Source: Gammaproteobacteria bacterium UBA2965 (lineage in GTDB: Bacteria; Pseudomonadota; Gammaproteobacteria; Pseudomonadales; Azotimanducaceae). Taken from it: a DNA stretch of 64,000 bases. This document shows, piece after piece, positions 16,634-25,735 of the stretch. Every line of letters begins with the position of its first letter. Within the stretch, counting starts at the first letter, position 1. Under the pieces are notes generated by a model that had not been told where the DNA came from, did not search any database, and saw only the letters and a list, made by a program, of their open reading frames with translations. The position numbers and the translations under genes were made by a program. The stretch spans positions 84,255-148,254 of the forward strand of contig DEBD01000002.1 in assembly GCA_002348385.1 (NCBI GenBank), given 5' to 3'.

Positions 16634-17296
16634 ATGTTCATGCGCCATCTAGCCGCCGTGCTCCTACTCGTAATGGCTAATTCCGCCTACACCGTGGGAG
16701 GCGGCGGGATATCGGCACCGTCCCCCACCACCCAGCCCAAAACCCCGGAGCAGATTTCGGCCGGCCACTACCGCGCCGGTGTGCGCCATAAGGAGCGCGC
16801 ACTGAGGGAAGAGAAGCGCGCCGCCGAATCGGACCGAGCAAGAACGCGTGAGCGCTCACTGGCCAAAGCCCAACGGGAGTACGACAAGGCCATCGACCGC
16901 CTGGGCAAAGCGATTCAGGCACAGGCCAATAACTACGAAGCCGCCAACGAGTTGGGTTTTGTGCTTCGTAAGACCGGCGACTTCAACAATGCTCTGGCCG
17001 CCTACGACCGGGCGCTCACCATCAAGGCCGACTACTACCCCGCGGTGGAATACCGGGGCGAAGCCCTGCTGCACCTGGGCCGCTACAGCGAAGCCAAAGT
17101 GGCCTACATGATACTGTTCAACAACGACGCCGAGCTGGCCAATGTGCTCATGGCCGCCATGAATCGCTGGGCGGAGGACAACGCGGGCGCGGAGCTGTCT
17201 GACGACGCTCAAGCATTTCGTGACTGGGTGATCGAGCGACGCACGCTGGCACAGCTGACCCAGGCTTTCACGGCAGACGCGGAGCGGACCTGGTAG
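16634..17296 (+). CDS. Exported TPR-repeat protein
   Basis: 220 residues from the ATG at 16634 (another lies at 16640). A signal peptide (HLAAVLLLVMANSAYT) is followed by a Gly/Pro/Thr-rich linker and then a charged coiled-coil-like segment rich in Arg and Glu (about residues 48-85). Two to three TPR units follow (YEAANELGFVLRKTGDFNNALAAYDRAL and the YYPAVEYRGEALLHLGRYSEAKVAY repeat). TPRs mediate protein-protein contacts; the role is unknown. Likely periplasmic. It follows modC by 68 bp on the same strand but is not part of molybdate transport in any scheme I know. Confidence 0.75.
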   Translation: MFMRHLAAVLLLVMANSAYTVGGGGISAPSPTTQPKTPEQISAGHYRAGVRHKERALREEKRAAESDRARTRERSLAKAQREYDKAIDRLGKAIQAQANNYEAANELGFVLRKTGDFNNALAAYDRALTIKADYYPAVEYRGEALLHLGRYSEAKVAYMILFNNDAELANVLMAAMNRWAEDNAGAELSDDAQAFRDWVIERRTLAQLTQAFTADAERTW

Positions 17297-17348
17297 CCGA
17301 CGAACGGCGCAACCAAACTTGCATGGTGGCCGAATTGAGGTTCTGGTT

Positions 17349-18524
17349 CTAGATTCCCAGGTCCAGCAGGTTGTAATCCTTGATGGCCGCGCGCGCGCGT
17401 TCATCCCACGGATAATCGTCCTGAATCCCGTCGAAAGGCCGGTATCTATAAGACGGCTCCTCCTGGAAGCGCTGGTGCCGCGCATTGATGGCGTACGCGA
17501 TGATCTTTGAGCGTTCGAATATGCGCTCGGCATCGTAGACCACAAGCTCGTTGTGGATGCCACCGCCCTGCACACCCAGCACCGAGGCGCGCCGGTGAAA
17601 GCCGAAGTTCAGCGTCACCCTGGCCTGCGTACTGGTGTTGGCAAACGATCCGTGCACTGCCTGGCGGTTGCACATCACCACATCGCCAGGCCCACAGATC
17701 ATGGGTACCGCCGTGGGCAAACGGTCCGAACCCGCTTCCTCCACCATGGCTTTGACGTCGACCTTGCCCAACCGATGCGTACCAGGCACCACCCAGACGC
17801 CATTTTCCGCCGTGGATCCATACAGCTGGCCCATGAAGTTGAAGCCGTGGCTGCCGGCATCCAGATCGGGGCTATCCCAGTGGGTGGTTCCATCCTGGTG
17901 CCAGGCCACCGACGCACCGAGACCCGGGCGCTTCATCCACAGCGCCTCGTTGAACGGAACGAAATCATCGCCGTTAATCGCTGCCGCCACCGCAAGGAGC
18001 TGTGGGTGACCGTATACACGCAGGCAGGCAGGAGAGAACTGCAGGTTGCCGAGTACGAGCTGCACCACATGCGCCGGCGCATCCTGGGGCGCCACCGGCT
18101 CGATCATCTTGGCGGGGTGCCTGCCATTGTTGCGATCGGTGCCTCCCACCGGATCCGATAGCGGCCGCGCCCAGCTCACCGTGGGGGCGCGGCAGTCAGC
18201 CCCAATGGCCGTACGCCCGTATCGGTCCAACGGGGCGCCCTTCTCCACCGGCAGCCGCGCAACCACGTCGGCCACGTCCGCCTCAATGTCTTTCAGCTCT
18301 TGGGTCCCCAGCACGCCTTCGAACACATAGAAGCCATGCTCCCAGTAGGCATCGACAATGGATTGCTGCAGGGTGCCACCCTCATCGAAGCGGATAGGGC
18401 CCCGATTGCCCAGAGCCAGGGCGCGCGCTTCCCCATCGGCGCGATACGCGGCCATTGCCGCCTCGTGCGCTCCGTAATCCACCGCGGCCGCTTCAGGAAA
18501 TATGCGTTTGGATAGGCTAGCCAT
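17349..18524 (-). CDS. Phytanoyl-CoA dioxygenase (PhyH) family protein
   Basis: 391 residues. This Fe(II)/2-oxoglutarate dioxygenase family hydroxylates acyl-CoAs and diverse lipids or natural products. The iron ligands are in VAWHQDGTTHWD (about residues 221-232) and the distal His in RQAVHGSFANTSTQARVTLNFG (about 304), which also contains the 2-oxoglutarate Arg. Start MASLSKRIFPEA at 18524 is chosen over the long open frame because the upstream part overlaps the divergent promoter region; AAGAG lies about 10 bases before it. It is divergent from a VOC gene with a shared operator-like palindrome, and opens the 17-28 kb catabolic region. Confidence 0.85.
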   Translation of the reverse strand: MASLSKRIFPEAAAVDYGAHEAAMAAYRADGEARALALGNRGPIRFDEGGTLQQSIVDAYWEHGFYVFEGVLGTQELKDIEADVADVVARLPVEKGAPLDRYGRTAIGADCRAPTVSWARPLSDPVGGTDRNNGRHPAKMIEPVAPQDAPAHVVQLVLGNLQFSPACLRVYGHPQLLAVAAAINGDDFVPFNEALWMKRPGLGASVAWHQDGTTHWDSPDLDAGSHGFNFMGQLYGSTAENGVWVVPGTHRLGKVDVKAMVEEAGSDRLPTAVPMICGPGDVVMCNRQAVHGSFANTSTQARVTLNFGFHRRASVLGVQGGGIHNELVVYDAERIFERSKIIAYAINARHQRFQEEPSYRYRPFDGIQDDYPWDERARAAIKDYNLLDLGI

Positions 18525-18633
18525 GGGCCCGTTCTCTTCCCGAGACGTGAGGTGGATGGTGGAACGGCCGACGGACACTTGCAAGGGTGGCAGGAGCGAT
18601 TTTCGTACCGGGGCCAGCGCTTCCGGAGTAACA

Positions 18634-18648
18634 TGTCCGGCACGGACA
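18634..18648. promoter_or_regulatory. Candidate operator TGTCCG-N3-CGGACA
   Basis: A perfect 6-bp inverted repeat with a 3-base spacer lies between the divergent PhyH (18524) and VOC (18660) starts, just before the VOC ribosome site. An extra half-site CGGACA occurs at 18572-18577. The spacing suits a dimeric regulator such as a TetR or GntR protein. No regulator gene adjoins, so the binding protein would be encoded elsewhere. Confidence 0.4.
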
Positions 18649-18659
18649 AGGGAGGAACT

Positions 18660-19103
18660 ATGATAGTTGGGATCCATCATGTCGCCGTGGGTGTGCCCGA
18701 CCTGCAGCGCGGCATTGCGTTCTATCGTGACGTGTTGGGCTTCGAGGTGCTCAGCGAGGAGAAATTGGAGAACAATCCGGCCGCCGATCGGTGTATCGGG
18801 CTGAATGGCATCAAGGCCGGTGTCGCCATGCTCAAGGCACCCAACGCCTACATCGAATTGTGGTCCTACAGCGACCCGGCACCCGAAAATCTAGGTTCCC
18901 GGCCGTGCGATTTCGGCTACCCACATTTCGCACTGCAAGTCACGGAGATCAATGAGGAGTACCAGCGCATGCGCTCGCTGGGCATGGAGTTCATGGACGA
19001 GCCGGTAGATTTCGGCACTGCTTCAGCCATCTACGGCAAAGACCCGTTCGGCAACATTATCGAAATCTACGAGATTCGCGACGCCCAGACGCCGCAGCTG
19101 TAG
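18660..19103 (+). CDS. VOC family protein (glyoxalase/dioxygenase superfamily)
   Basis: 147 residues with two VOC beta-alpha-beta-beta-beta modules. The start MIVGIHHVAVGVPDLQRGIAFYRDVLGFEVL carries the first metal His, and the strand AYIELWSY the Glu. The second module, GYPHFALQVTEINEEYQRMRS, has the second His, and DPFGNIIEIYEI the last Glu. The full metal set looks intact, so it is probably an active metalloenzyme (epimerase, lyase or dioxygenase type). AGGGAGGAACT before the ATG fixes the start at 18660. The location beside PhyH and P450 suggests a role in degrading the same compound. Confidence 0.85.
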   Translation: MIVGIHHVAVGVPDLQRGIAFYRDVLGFEVLSEEKLENNPAADRCIGLNGIKAGVAMLKAPNAYIELWSYSDPAPENLGSRPCDFGYPHFALQVTEINEEYQRMRSLGMEFMDEPVDFGTASAIYGKDPFGNIIEIYEIRDAQTPQL

Positions 19104-19124
19104 AAAATCTGGTTTTTTGTACTC

Positions 19125-19133
19125 TGCTATACT
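19125..19133 (+). promoter_or_regulatory. Extended -10 promoter for the P450 gene
   Basis: TGC-TATACT forms an extended -10 element 57 bases before the P450 start codon, inside a T-rich stretch. No good -35 hexamer stands 16-18 bases upstream, which extended -10 promoters tolerate. Confidence 0.45.
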
Positions 19134-19189
19134 TTTTTGTTCGACCTGCGATGGGGTGATACTCCCCAAGTGCTTTCGGAGATGAGCTT

Positions 19190-20524
19190 ATGACCGGCAA
19201 AATGCCCAACCACGATCTCAGTGAGATGAAATGTCCGATGAATCTGGAGGACGTCGACCTGTTCGCCCCGGGCGCACAGGAACATTGGTACGAGGCCTAC
19301 GACATTCTGCACCGTGAGTCACCCGTACACAGAATTCCCGGCGAAGGCTTCGCACCCGGCACCGACGGCTACATCCTGACCCGCCATGAAGACATTGAGA
19401 AGGTAGTCAAGAATTGGGAGCGCTTTCCACCCTTGATGTCCACTGGCATCGAAGAGCTGGCGGAGCGCCTAAAAAGGGACGAGCTCGACGTCGAGCAGCT
19501 CGAGCAGACTAACGCCATGACCATGTCGATCATCAGCCTGCGGCCGAACGCTCCGATGTGGCGCAGCCACCGCATGGAACTCACCGATCCCTGGGTGGGC
19601 CCCGGGGCCAAGCGCAACGAGCCCATGATCCGCAAGCTCGCCAACCAGCTCATCGACAACTGGATCGACAGGGGCGAGGTGGAGTTCATCGACGAATTTG
19701 CCAGGCCGCTGCCGCAAATGGTGATGGCCACCATTCTCGGATTTCCCCTTGAGGACCTAAAGCAGCTCGAGAACTGGGGCAAGGCCCAGGTCATGCCTTT
19801 CGTTTACGGCAAGGGCCACCGCAACGAGATGACGCCCGAGCAGATGGAAGAGCAGTTCAAGATCCTCGACGGCTTCAACGAGTACGTGCGCGACCAGGTC
19901 AAGGAGAAGCGCAAAAATCCCCAGGAAGACATGATCTCCTTCCTCACCCAGGTCACCTACCAGGCTCTGGGGCGCAAGCTTACCGACGTGGAGATCAACG
20001 GCGTGGTGTACGCCATGGTCATCGGTGGGCTGGAAACTACTCAGTATGCGATAGAGGAAGAAGCTCAACTTCTGTGCGAGCGAGAGGGCGTCTTCGAGGA
20101 AATCCGTGCGGACCGACGTAAGGTGAGAGCCTTCACCGAAGAAGGCATGCGCTTACGCTCGCCCACACAAGGACTATCCACCCGCACCACGAGTCAAGAC
20201 GAAGTCTTTCAGGGCGTGAAAGTGCCCAAGGGTTCATTGCTGCATCTTCGCTGGGCCGCCGCCAACGTCGACGAGACGGAGTGGGAGTGCCCCATGGATT
20301 TGCGGCTCGACCGCAGAGCCAGCACGCGGCATTTGACCTTCTCGGCTGGTCCCAGGGTGTGCCCTGGTGCGCACCTGTCACGCCTCGAGCAGGTCACAGC
20401 GTGGAATTGCTTGTTAGATCGAATCGACCGCCTGGAATACGGCGACGAAAATCAGTTCCTGCACCAACCGGGGATCATGCTGGGCACGCTGGAGCTTAAC
20501 CTCAAGTTTAGAAAAGCCTCCTGA
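19190..20524 (+). CDS. Cytochrome P450 monooxygenase
   Basis: 444 residues, a typical soluble bacterial class I P450. The heme-ligand loop FSAGPRVCPGAHL (Cys about residue 390) fits the F-x-x-G-x-R-x-C-x-G signature. The I-helix oxygen-activation segment is AMVIGGLETTQYAI (about 279-292), and the K-helix ExxR is EEGMRLR (about 323). It inserts one oxygen atom from O2 into an unactivated C-H bond, taking electrons from a ferredoxin and reductase not seen here. The ATG has GGAG 9 bases upstream. It is downstream of the VOC gene on the same strand and converges on the flavoprotein gene. Confidence 0.93.
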   Translation: MTGKMPNHDLSEMKCPMNLEDVDLFAPGAQEHWYEAYDILHRESPVHRIPGEGFAPGTDGYILTRHEDIEKVVKNWERFPPLMSTGIEELAERLKRDELDVEQLEQTNAMTMSIISLRPNAPMWRSHRMELTDPWVGPGAKRNEPMIRKLANQLIDNWIDRGEVEFIDEFARPLPQMVMATILGFPLEDLKQLENWGKAQVMPFVYGKGHRNEMTPEQMEEQFKILDGFNEYVRDQVKEKRKNPQEDMISFLTQVTYQALGRKLTDVEINGVVYAMVIGGLETTQYAIEEEAQLLCEREGVFEEIRADRRKVRAFTEEGMRLRSPTQGLSTRTTSQDEVFQGVKVPKGSLLHLRWAAANVDETEWECPMDLRLDRRASTRHLTFSAGPRVCPGAHLSRLEQVTAWNCLLDRIDRLEYGDENQFLHQPGIMLGTLELNLKFRKAS

Positions 20525-20531
20525 GCACCGA

Positions 20532-20551
20532 TCCCGCGCGAACGCGCGGGA
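20532..20551. terminator. Hairpin after the P450 gene
   Basis: TCCCGCGC and GCGCGGGA pair perfectly around a GAAC loop, 7 bases after the P450 stop and before the convergent flavoprotein stop at 20573. Very stable, but no T-run follows, so it may be Rho-assisted or simply stabilise the mRNA end. Confidence 0.5.
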
Positions 20552-20572
20552 CGACCTGGCTGCCTCTCGCCG

Positions 20573-22213
20573 TCAAGCGTCCGCGAGAGGCGCGGCTTTG
20601 CCGCGATGCGCCGCATCGCGACCGCTGATAAACCCGAACACCATTCCTGGAGCGAGGGTGCCGCCCGCACCTCCGTACGTCATACCCATGACCGATGCCA
20701 TCACGTTGCCCGCCGCGTATAGGCCCTCGATGACCTCGCCGTCCACGTTTTGCACCCTGGCGCGCAGGTCGGTAAGCGGGCCACCCTTAGTGCCCAAAGC
20801 ACCGCTCTTTACCTCCACCGCATAGTAGGGCCCCGTGTCCAGGCGCCCGAGCGTGGCGGCCGGCGTTCCCCGCGCGCCCGGGTCACCCCACCAATTGTCG
20901 TGGGCACTCTCGCCCCGGTGGAAGTCGGCATCGCTGTCGTTCTCGACAAACGTGTTCCACCGCGCGACCGTGCGCTCCAGCTCGTCTGCATCGATTTCAA
21001 GCTTCAGTGCCAGTTCGCGCAACGTGAGAGCGCTTGTCACCCAGTTAGCCGCCGGGGCACCAGGCGGCGTGTCGATGAAGCCGAAAGTGTCCAGATGCTC
21101 CTGGTCGAAGAGAAACCAGCACGGCAGGTTGGCATATTCAAACCGCGCCACATCCTGCTCGTGGAATGCGGCCCCAAAGGCGTTGTAGTTGGCTGCCTCA
21201 TTGGTAAAGCGACGGCCCGCTCTGTTCACCATGATGGATCGGGGCCGGGCACGCTCGGCAGCAAACAGGTGAATCTGGGTGCCGCCGTTGTCCGCCGGCA
21301 CCTCGACGGCAGGCATCCACCAGGCTTCGCGCATATTGCCCAGCGCCGCCCCGATGCGCATGCACATGGTCAGGCCGTCGCCTTCGTTGGTGGGTACCGA
21401 CACCGGGCTGGTCATGGGGCCGCGCAGAAAGGTGCGGACCAGATCCCGGTTCCACTCGAACCCCCCGGTTGCCAGCACCACGCCCCCGGTTACGGCGAAC
21501 TCCACCGTGCCGTGGGGGCCTTGCGCGGTTACCCCGGTCACCGAACCCGCTTGGGTGGTGAGCGACACGGCGCGATGCCCGGTCAGCACCTCGATGCCCC
21601 GATCCAGGCAACCTTTGTACAGGCGCCCAATCAGCGCCTGGCCGCAGCCCCGCTCGTCGCGCTCGGCCCGCCGCGCCCGTTCCTCGGGCGCAACCTGCAC
21701 CGGCACCGCGCGCCCCAGATTGGATTCCTCCATGGTGATGGGCGCTGTACCATAATTGTGGCCAACGGTTACATCGTCTTTGGCAGCGCCCAACTCATCG
21801 TAAGGAAATAGCTTGCACTCCAGCGAGCGTCCGCCCTGAGGCTTGCCGCCCGGATGCTCCGGATGGTAGTCGGGAAACTCGGCCACCGGTTGGAATTCCA
21901 CAGGGGTGTTCGCCTCAAGCCAGCTCACCATTTCGGGACCGGCATCCACAAAGGCTTCTGCCAGCTGTTCGTCGATCAGGTCATGTGAGAGTGCTTTGAG
22001 ATAACCCAGCGCGGTTTCCCTGGAATCTTCGATGCCCGCGCGCTGCATGTGGGGGTTGTTGGGTATCCAGATCATGCCCCCCGACCAGGCGCTGGTACCC
22101 CCCACCTTATCGCCCTTTTCCAGCACCACCACGCTGGCGCCGTGACCGTGAGCGGTCAGCGCTGCCGTCAGTCCCGCAGCACCGGTACCCAATACAAGAA
22201 CGTCAACCGCCAT
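20573..22213 (-). CDS. FAD-dependent dehydrogenase related to 3-ketosteroid-delta1-dehydrogenase / fumarate reductase flavoprotein
   Basis: 546 residues. The N-terminal dinucleotide fold LVLGTGAAGLTAALTAHGHG ends in VVVLEKGDKVGGTSAWSGGMIW, which is highly characteristic of the KstD-type family. GGVVLATGGFEWN lies at about residue 251. The C-terminal FAD segment GMTYGGAGGTLAPGMVFG is at about 515. KstD enzymes introduce a C1-C2 double bond into 3-ketosteroids; relatives act on other enone or ketone rings, so the exact substrate is open. The start at 22213 is fixed by GAAGGAGG. Last gene of the minus-strand run that begins at 27687. Confidence 0.85.
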   Translation of the reverse strand: MAVDVLVLGTGAAGLTAALTAHGHGASVVVLEKGDKVGGTSAWSGGMIWIPNNPHMQRAGIEDSRETALGYLKALSHDLIDEQLAEAFVDAGPEMVSWLEANTPVEFQPVAEFPDYHPEHPGGKPQGGRSLECKLFPYDELGAAKDDVTVGHNYGTAPITMEESNLGRAVPVQVAPEERARRAERDERGCGQALIGRLYKGCLDRGIEVLTGHRAVSLTTQAGSVTGVTAQGPHGTVEFAVTGGVVLATGGFEWNRDLVRTFLRGPMTSPVSVPTNEGDGLTMCMRIGAALGNMREAWWMPAVEVPADNGGTQIHLFAAERARPRSIMVNRAGRRFTNEAANYNAFGAAFHEQDVARFEYANLPCWFLFDQEHLDTFGFIDTPPGAPAANWVTSALTLRELALKLEIDADELERTVARWNTFVENDSDADFHRGESAHDNWWGDPGARGTPAATLGRLDTGPYYAVEVKSGALGTKGGPLTDLRARVQNVDGEVIEGLYAAGNVMASVMGMTYGGAGGTLAPGMVFGFISGRDAAHRGKAAPLADA

Positions 22214-22242
22214 GGCAGCCTCCTTCTGTTCGGTCTGTGGAG

Positions 22243-22671
22243 CTACCCCTCGCAATCACCCACGCGGGTGCCCCGGTTGTTGGCCGTCATTTCCATGGTC
22301 ATCCCCTGGGCCTGAATCTCCATCCTGCTGACGAAAGCGAAGCTGTCGTCGTCGTAGGTGCCTTCGCTGACCATGGCCATCTCGCCCGCGCCGGTCTGGC
22401 ATACCATCTGCATGGCCATCACGCCGTCGCCCATGGAGTAAGAGATGACCTCACAGTCGTCGCCGCTACCGTCCTGGAGAGCAACGATCTTGGCCGGATC
22501 CTGGTCGAAGTGCTGCTCGGTATAACACTGGGTAACCGTCTGCGGAGCTACCGGGATGGGCAGGCTGGACTCCATCTCCAGATAAACGGAGTACAAACCC
22601 GGTGTGGGCGTATCGGCCGCCCTCGCGACCCCGGCACACACTATCAACAACGCTCCTATAATTCGCCGCAT
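22243..22671 (-). CDS. DUF3617-type secreted protein
   Basis: 142 residues with a signal peptide (IIGALLIVCAGVARA, cut before ADTP), so periplasmic. The mature part has the DUF3617 pattern: PGLYSVYLEMES at the start, QCYTEQHFDQD, paired Cys residues (QCY, DDCEV, VCQTG and a terminal GDCEG) and repeated beta strands such as GMTMEMTANNRG. Members are common in proteobacteria and have no established function. It sits in the catabolic run, 29 bp before the flavoprotein gene and 42 bp after an SDR, so it is probably co-transcribed. Confidence 0.72.
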   Translation of the reverse strand: MRRIIGALLIVCAGVARAADTPTPGLYSVYLEMESSLPIPVAPQTVTQCYTEQHFDQDPAKIVALQDGSGDDCEVISYSMGDGVMAMQMVCQTGAGEMAMVSEGTYDDDSFAFVSRMEIQAQGMTMEMTANNRGTRVGDCEG

Positions 22672-22713
22672 CGCTCGTCATCTACCAGAAGAGACGAATG
22701 GATGTTAAGACCC

Positions 22714-23472
22714 CTATGACGTGCCGCCAACACGCAGGCACTGGCCGGTCACCCAGGAAGCGGCAGGCGAGCAGAAATACAGCACCGCGGCACCCAGATC
22801 TTCCGGCGTCCCCAACCGCCCCGCCGGCAGCTGCAGCGACTGCTGGAGCCCGTCGAGATCGTCGTCGGTGATGCTGAGCGCCTCCATCATCACCTCGGTG
22901 GGCACGAATCCAGGCAGAATGGCATTCACGCGTATATGCGGACCCAACTCGTGGGCCAGCGTACGGGTCAGCATGTTGACGCCCGCTTTTGCTGCGCTGT
23001 AGTGCCCGCTGCCGGGGAACACGTCCTCAGAAGCCAGTGACGAGGTGTTCACGATTCGCCCCCCCGGCTCCATGTGCTTGACGGCCGCGCGCACGCCCAG
23101 ATAGATACCGGTCAGGTTGAGGTTCAGCGTGGCCTCCCACTCTTCGCGAGGCAGCTCTACCAGAGGTGCCTGCACCGGCGAGCCACCCGCATTGTTCACC
23201 CAGATGTTGAGCTTGCCGAACTCGTCCACCGCGCCCTGGGCCAGCGCCTCCACCTGCGCTTCGTCCGTGACATCGGTGGTCACCGCAATGGCCTTGCCGC
23301 CGGCAGCACGAATCTCTCCGGCCACCCGATCGATCTCTTCGGTACGGCGCGCCGCACACACCACGCTGGCGCCCGCTCCAGACAGCACTTTGGCGATACC
23401 CTCGCCAATCCCCCTGCCCGCCCCGGTAACCACCGCAACGTCACCGGTCAGGTCAAACAGTTCATTTGCCAT
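22714..23472 (-). CDS. Short-chain dehydrogenase/reductase (SDR)
   Basis: 252 residues, classical SDR. The NAD(P)-binding TGAGRGIGEG is at about residues 16-25, NNAGGS at about 91, the catalytic Ser in NTSSLAS (about 144) and the Tyr-Lys pair in HYSAAKAG (about 157-164). The basic CAARRTEE after the second strand hints at NADP preference, though this is weak evidence. It oxidises or reduces a hydroxyl/keto group of an unknown substrate. GGAGGAAGC precedes the ATG at 23472. Fourth from the end of the minus-strand run. Confidence 0.88.
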   Translation of the reverse strand: MANELFDLTGDVAVVTGAGRGIGEGIAKVLSGAGASVVCAARRTEEIDRVAGEIRAAGGKAIAVTTDVTDEAQVEALAQGAVDEFGKLNIWVNNAGGSPVQAPLVELPREEWEATLNLNLTGIYLGVRAAVKHMEPGGRIVNTSSLASEDVFPGSGHYSAAKAGVNMLTRTLAHELGPHIRVNAILPGFVPTEVMMEALSITDDDLDGLQQSLQLPAGRLGTPEDLGAAVLYFCSPAASWVTGQCLRVGGTS

Positions 23473-23517
23473 GCTTTGCTTCCTCCAGCGCGGGCGCAGT
23501 GCGTCCGCGTCTGCCCG

Positions 23518-24387
23518 TTATACGTCGATCCCTTTCGCCCGCTTGTCCATCAGATCCGCCATGTCCAGCACATAGGGCCCTTGCCGCGCCACCACCGCCT
23601 GGGCGTGGGAGGTAACCACATCGTCCCACCCCGGGTGCGGCAAGATGTAGAAACGCTCATTCTCGATGGCGTCGAATACCATTTCAGCAACGGTCTCGGG
23701 CGCCATACCCTGGGTGAGCGTGTCGCCGATCTGCAACCCGACACCATCCGGATTTCTGGCGTTAGCCAGATCGCCCGGCCTATTGCGCTCGGCCTCATCG
23801 ATACGGGTATTGACCCACCCCGGCACCAGCACCGACGCATTGATTTCAGATTGCGCCGACTTGAGATCACCCTGCAGCGCTTCGCTCAACAGCACCACCC
23901 CGTACTTGCTCACCCCGTAGGGCCCGCCACCGGGCATGAAAGCCGCCACCGAGGCAGTGTTGACGATATGGCCAGGCTCGCCGTGTTCGAGCATATGCGG
24001 CACGAATGTCTGCAGCCCGTAGAGCACGCCGTATAAGTTCACACCCATCACCCAGTCCCAATCCACGTCGGGAAGCTTCCAGATGGGGGTCGGCGGACCG
24101 CCGTTCACAACGCCCGCGTTGTTACATAGGACATGTACTTTGCCGAACCGGGCAGTGGACTCGGCCAGCAGGTTGGCGATGGAGTCCCGGCGCATGGTAT
24201 CGGTGACCACGCCAAGCACAGGCTGCTGACGCTCCTCGAAATAGGTCACGGCACTCTGCAGCGCGTTCTCTTCGATATCTGCCAGCACCACGTTCATGCG
24301 CGCCTCGGCGAAGCGCTTGGCAAACGCCAGGCCCATGCCGCTGGCACCGCCGGTGATCACCGCGGTGCGGCCCTCAAATTCCTTCAT
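23518..24387 (-). CDS. Short-chain dehydrogenase/reductase (SDR)
   Basis: 289 residues, slightly longer than classical SDRs because of a C-terminal extension (HPGWDDVVTSHAQAVVARQG). The cofactor motif TGGASGMGLA is at about 12-21, with Asp in VVLADIEE after the second strand suggesting NAD. NNAG is at about 90, the Ser in NTASVAA (about 145) and Tyr-Lys in YGVSKYG (about 158). The active site looks complete. GGGAGGAATC precedes the ATG. Probably co-transcribed with the second SDR 45 bp downstream; two SDRs in series could act on different hydroxyl groups of one molecule. Confidence 0.87.
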   Translation of the reverse strand: MKEFEGRTAVITGGASGMGLAFAKRFAEARMNVVLADIEENALQSAVTYFEERQQPVLGVVTDTMRRDSIANLLAESTARFGKVHVLCNNAGVVNGGPPTPIWKLPDVDWDWVMGVNLYGVLYGLQTFVPHMLEHGEPGHIVNTASVAAFMPGGGPYGVSKYGVVLLSEALQGDLKSAQSEINASVLVPGWVNTRIDEAERNRPGDLANARNPDGVGLQIGDTLTQGMAPETVAEMVFDAIENERFYILPHPGWDDVVTSHAQAVVARQGPYVLDMADLMDKRAKGIDV

Positions 24388-24419
24388 TCGTTGATTCCTC
24401 CCGAAGCCACAAGTCTACA

Positions 24420-25652
24420 CTAGCCCCCGCCACCGCCGGCCACCTGAGGTGAGCGCAGTATGGCAAGCGCGATCAGCAAGGCCATCACCAGCAAGCTGCT
24501 CGCCAACACGAACGGGGCACCGGGAAAGTAGCTCCCGCTTCCGGAGGAAAACGCACTGAATGTCTGAGTCATGATCAGCGGCGCGAAGATGGACGTGAAA
24601 CCCATCAGGCTGCCGATGGCCCCCTGCAATTCTCCCTGGGCATCGTCTCCCACCGCCTGGGACATGATGCTGCGCAAAGCCGGCATGACAAGGCCCATGA
24701 ACGCACCTATGGCTATTGCCGGAAACAGCATCCAGCCCTGGGTGGCCAGACCCGTGGTGAAGAACCCCGCCGCTCCCAGCATCAGGCCCAGGTAGGCGGC
24801 GCCGGCTTCGCCCAGCCGCTTCACCACCGGTCCCACCAGGGTGGCTGACACCAGCGCGCCGGAAAGCCCAACTACGGCCAGAGCCAACCCGATCTGGCCC
24901 GCCGACCATTGAAACTTGTGCAGCACGTAGTAGGTCCAGGTAGACGGATTCACATCGTGCGCCATATGGTAGAGAACCAGCACACCGAACAATCCGAACA
25001 CTACGGGAAACTGACGCACAGCTTTGAGCGCACCTACGGGATTGGCGCGCTTCCAATCGAATGGCCGCCGCTTGTCGCGAGCCAACGTCTCCGGCAGCAC
25101 CATAAGGCCGTAGATCACGTTCGCCAGCGCCAGGCCCGCAGCGGCGAAGAAAGGTACACGAAGACCCGACTCACCGAGCAATCCGCCGATGGCTGGGCCC
25201 ATGACGAAGCCCACTCCCCAGGCCGCGCCGATGAGGCCGAAGCGCGCGGCGCGATCCTCCTCATGGGTGATGTCCGCCACGTAAGCATTGGCCGTTGCGA
25301 ACGTGGCAGCCGCCATACCGGCCACCAGCCGTCCGGCGAATAACCACCACAGGCTCGGGGCGAAACCCATGATCACATAGTCCATCCCCAGGGCTGCCAG
25401 AGAGACCAGCAGCACCGGCCGGCGCCCGAAGCGGTCGGAGAGATTGCCGATGACCGGGGCAAACAGGAACTGCGCCAGGGCAAACACGAACATCAGCCCC
25501 CCGCCGTATGCGGCGGCCTCGGCGATGCTGGTTTCGCCCAGTTGCGCGATGAGCTTGGGCAGCACAGGGATAATGACCCCGAAAGCCACCGTATCCACGA
25601 AAATGGTGATCAGAATGAACGCTAAAGCGTGCTTTCCAGGCTGCCGCGGCAT
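24420..25652 (-). CDS. Major facilitator superfamily transporter, TetA-like drug/proton antiporter group
   Basis: 410 residues with about twelve membrane spans. The span 2-3 loop GNLSDRFGRRPVLL (about residues 68-81) matches the G-x-x-x-D-R/K-x-G-R-R motif A. The N-terminus (ILITIFVDTVAFGVIIPVLPKL) and GRLVAGMAAATFATANAYVAD resemble tetracycline-type 12-TM exporters. It exchanges protons for a solute across the inner membrane. In this operon it more likely exports, or possibly imports, the pathway substrate or product than an antibiotic. GGGGAAGGATC precedes the ATG at 25652. Confidence 0.85.
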   Translation of the reverse strand: MPRQPGKHALAFILITIFVDTVAFGVIIPVLPKLIAQLGETSIAEAAAYGGGLMFVFALAQFLFAPVIGNLSDRFGRRPVLLVSLAALGMDYVIMGFAPSLWWLFAGRLVAGMAAATFATANAYVADITHEEDRAARFGLIGAAWGVGFVMGPAIGGLLGESGLRVPFFAAAGLALANVIYGLMVLPETLARDKRRPFDWKRANPVGALKAVRQFPVVFGLFGVLVLYHMAHDVNPSTWTYYVLHKFQWSAGQIGLALAVVGLSGALVSATLVGPVVKRLGEAGAAYLGLMLGAAGFFTTGLATQGWMLFPAIAIGAFMGLVMPALRSIMSQAVGDDAQGELQGAIGSLMGFTSIFAPLIMTQTFSAFSSGSGSYFPGAPFVLASSLLVMALLIALAILRSPQVAGGGGG

Positions 25653-25735
25653 GATCCTTCCCCGAAGACGTCCAGCAAAGCGTTAGCGCGTGAGCGTGTC
25701 AAACCCTGTCGAGCCGCAGCAGCTGGGCCCGGCGC

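Noticed and set aside
24420..25652. Tetracycline resistance determinant
   Set aside because: MFS motif A is shared by many exporters and the gene lies in a catabolic operon; resistance is not supported.
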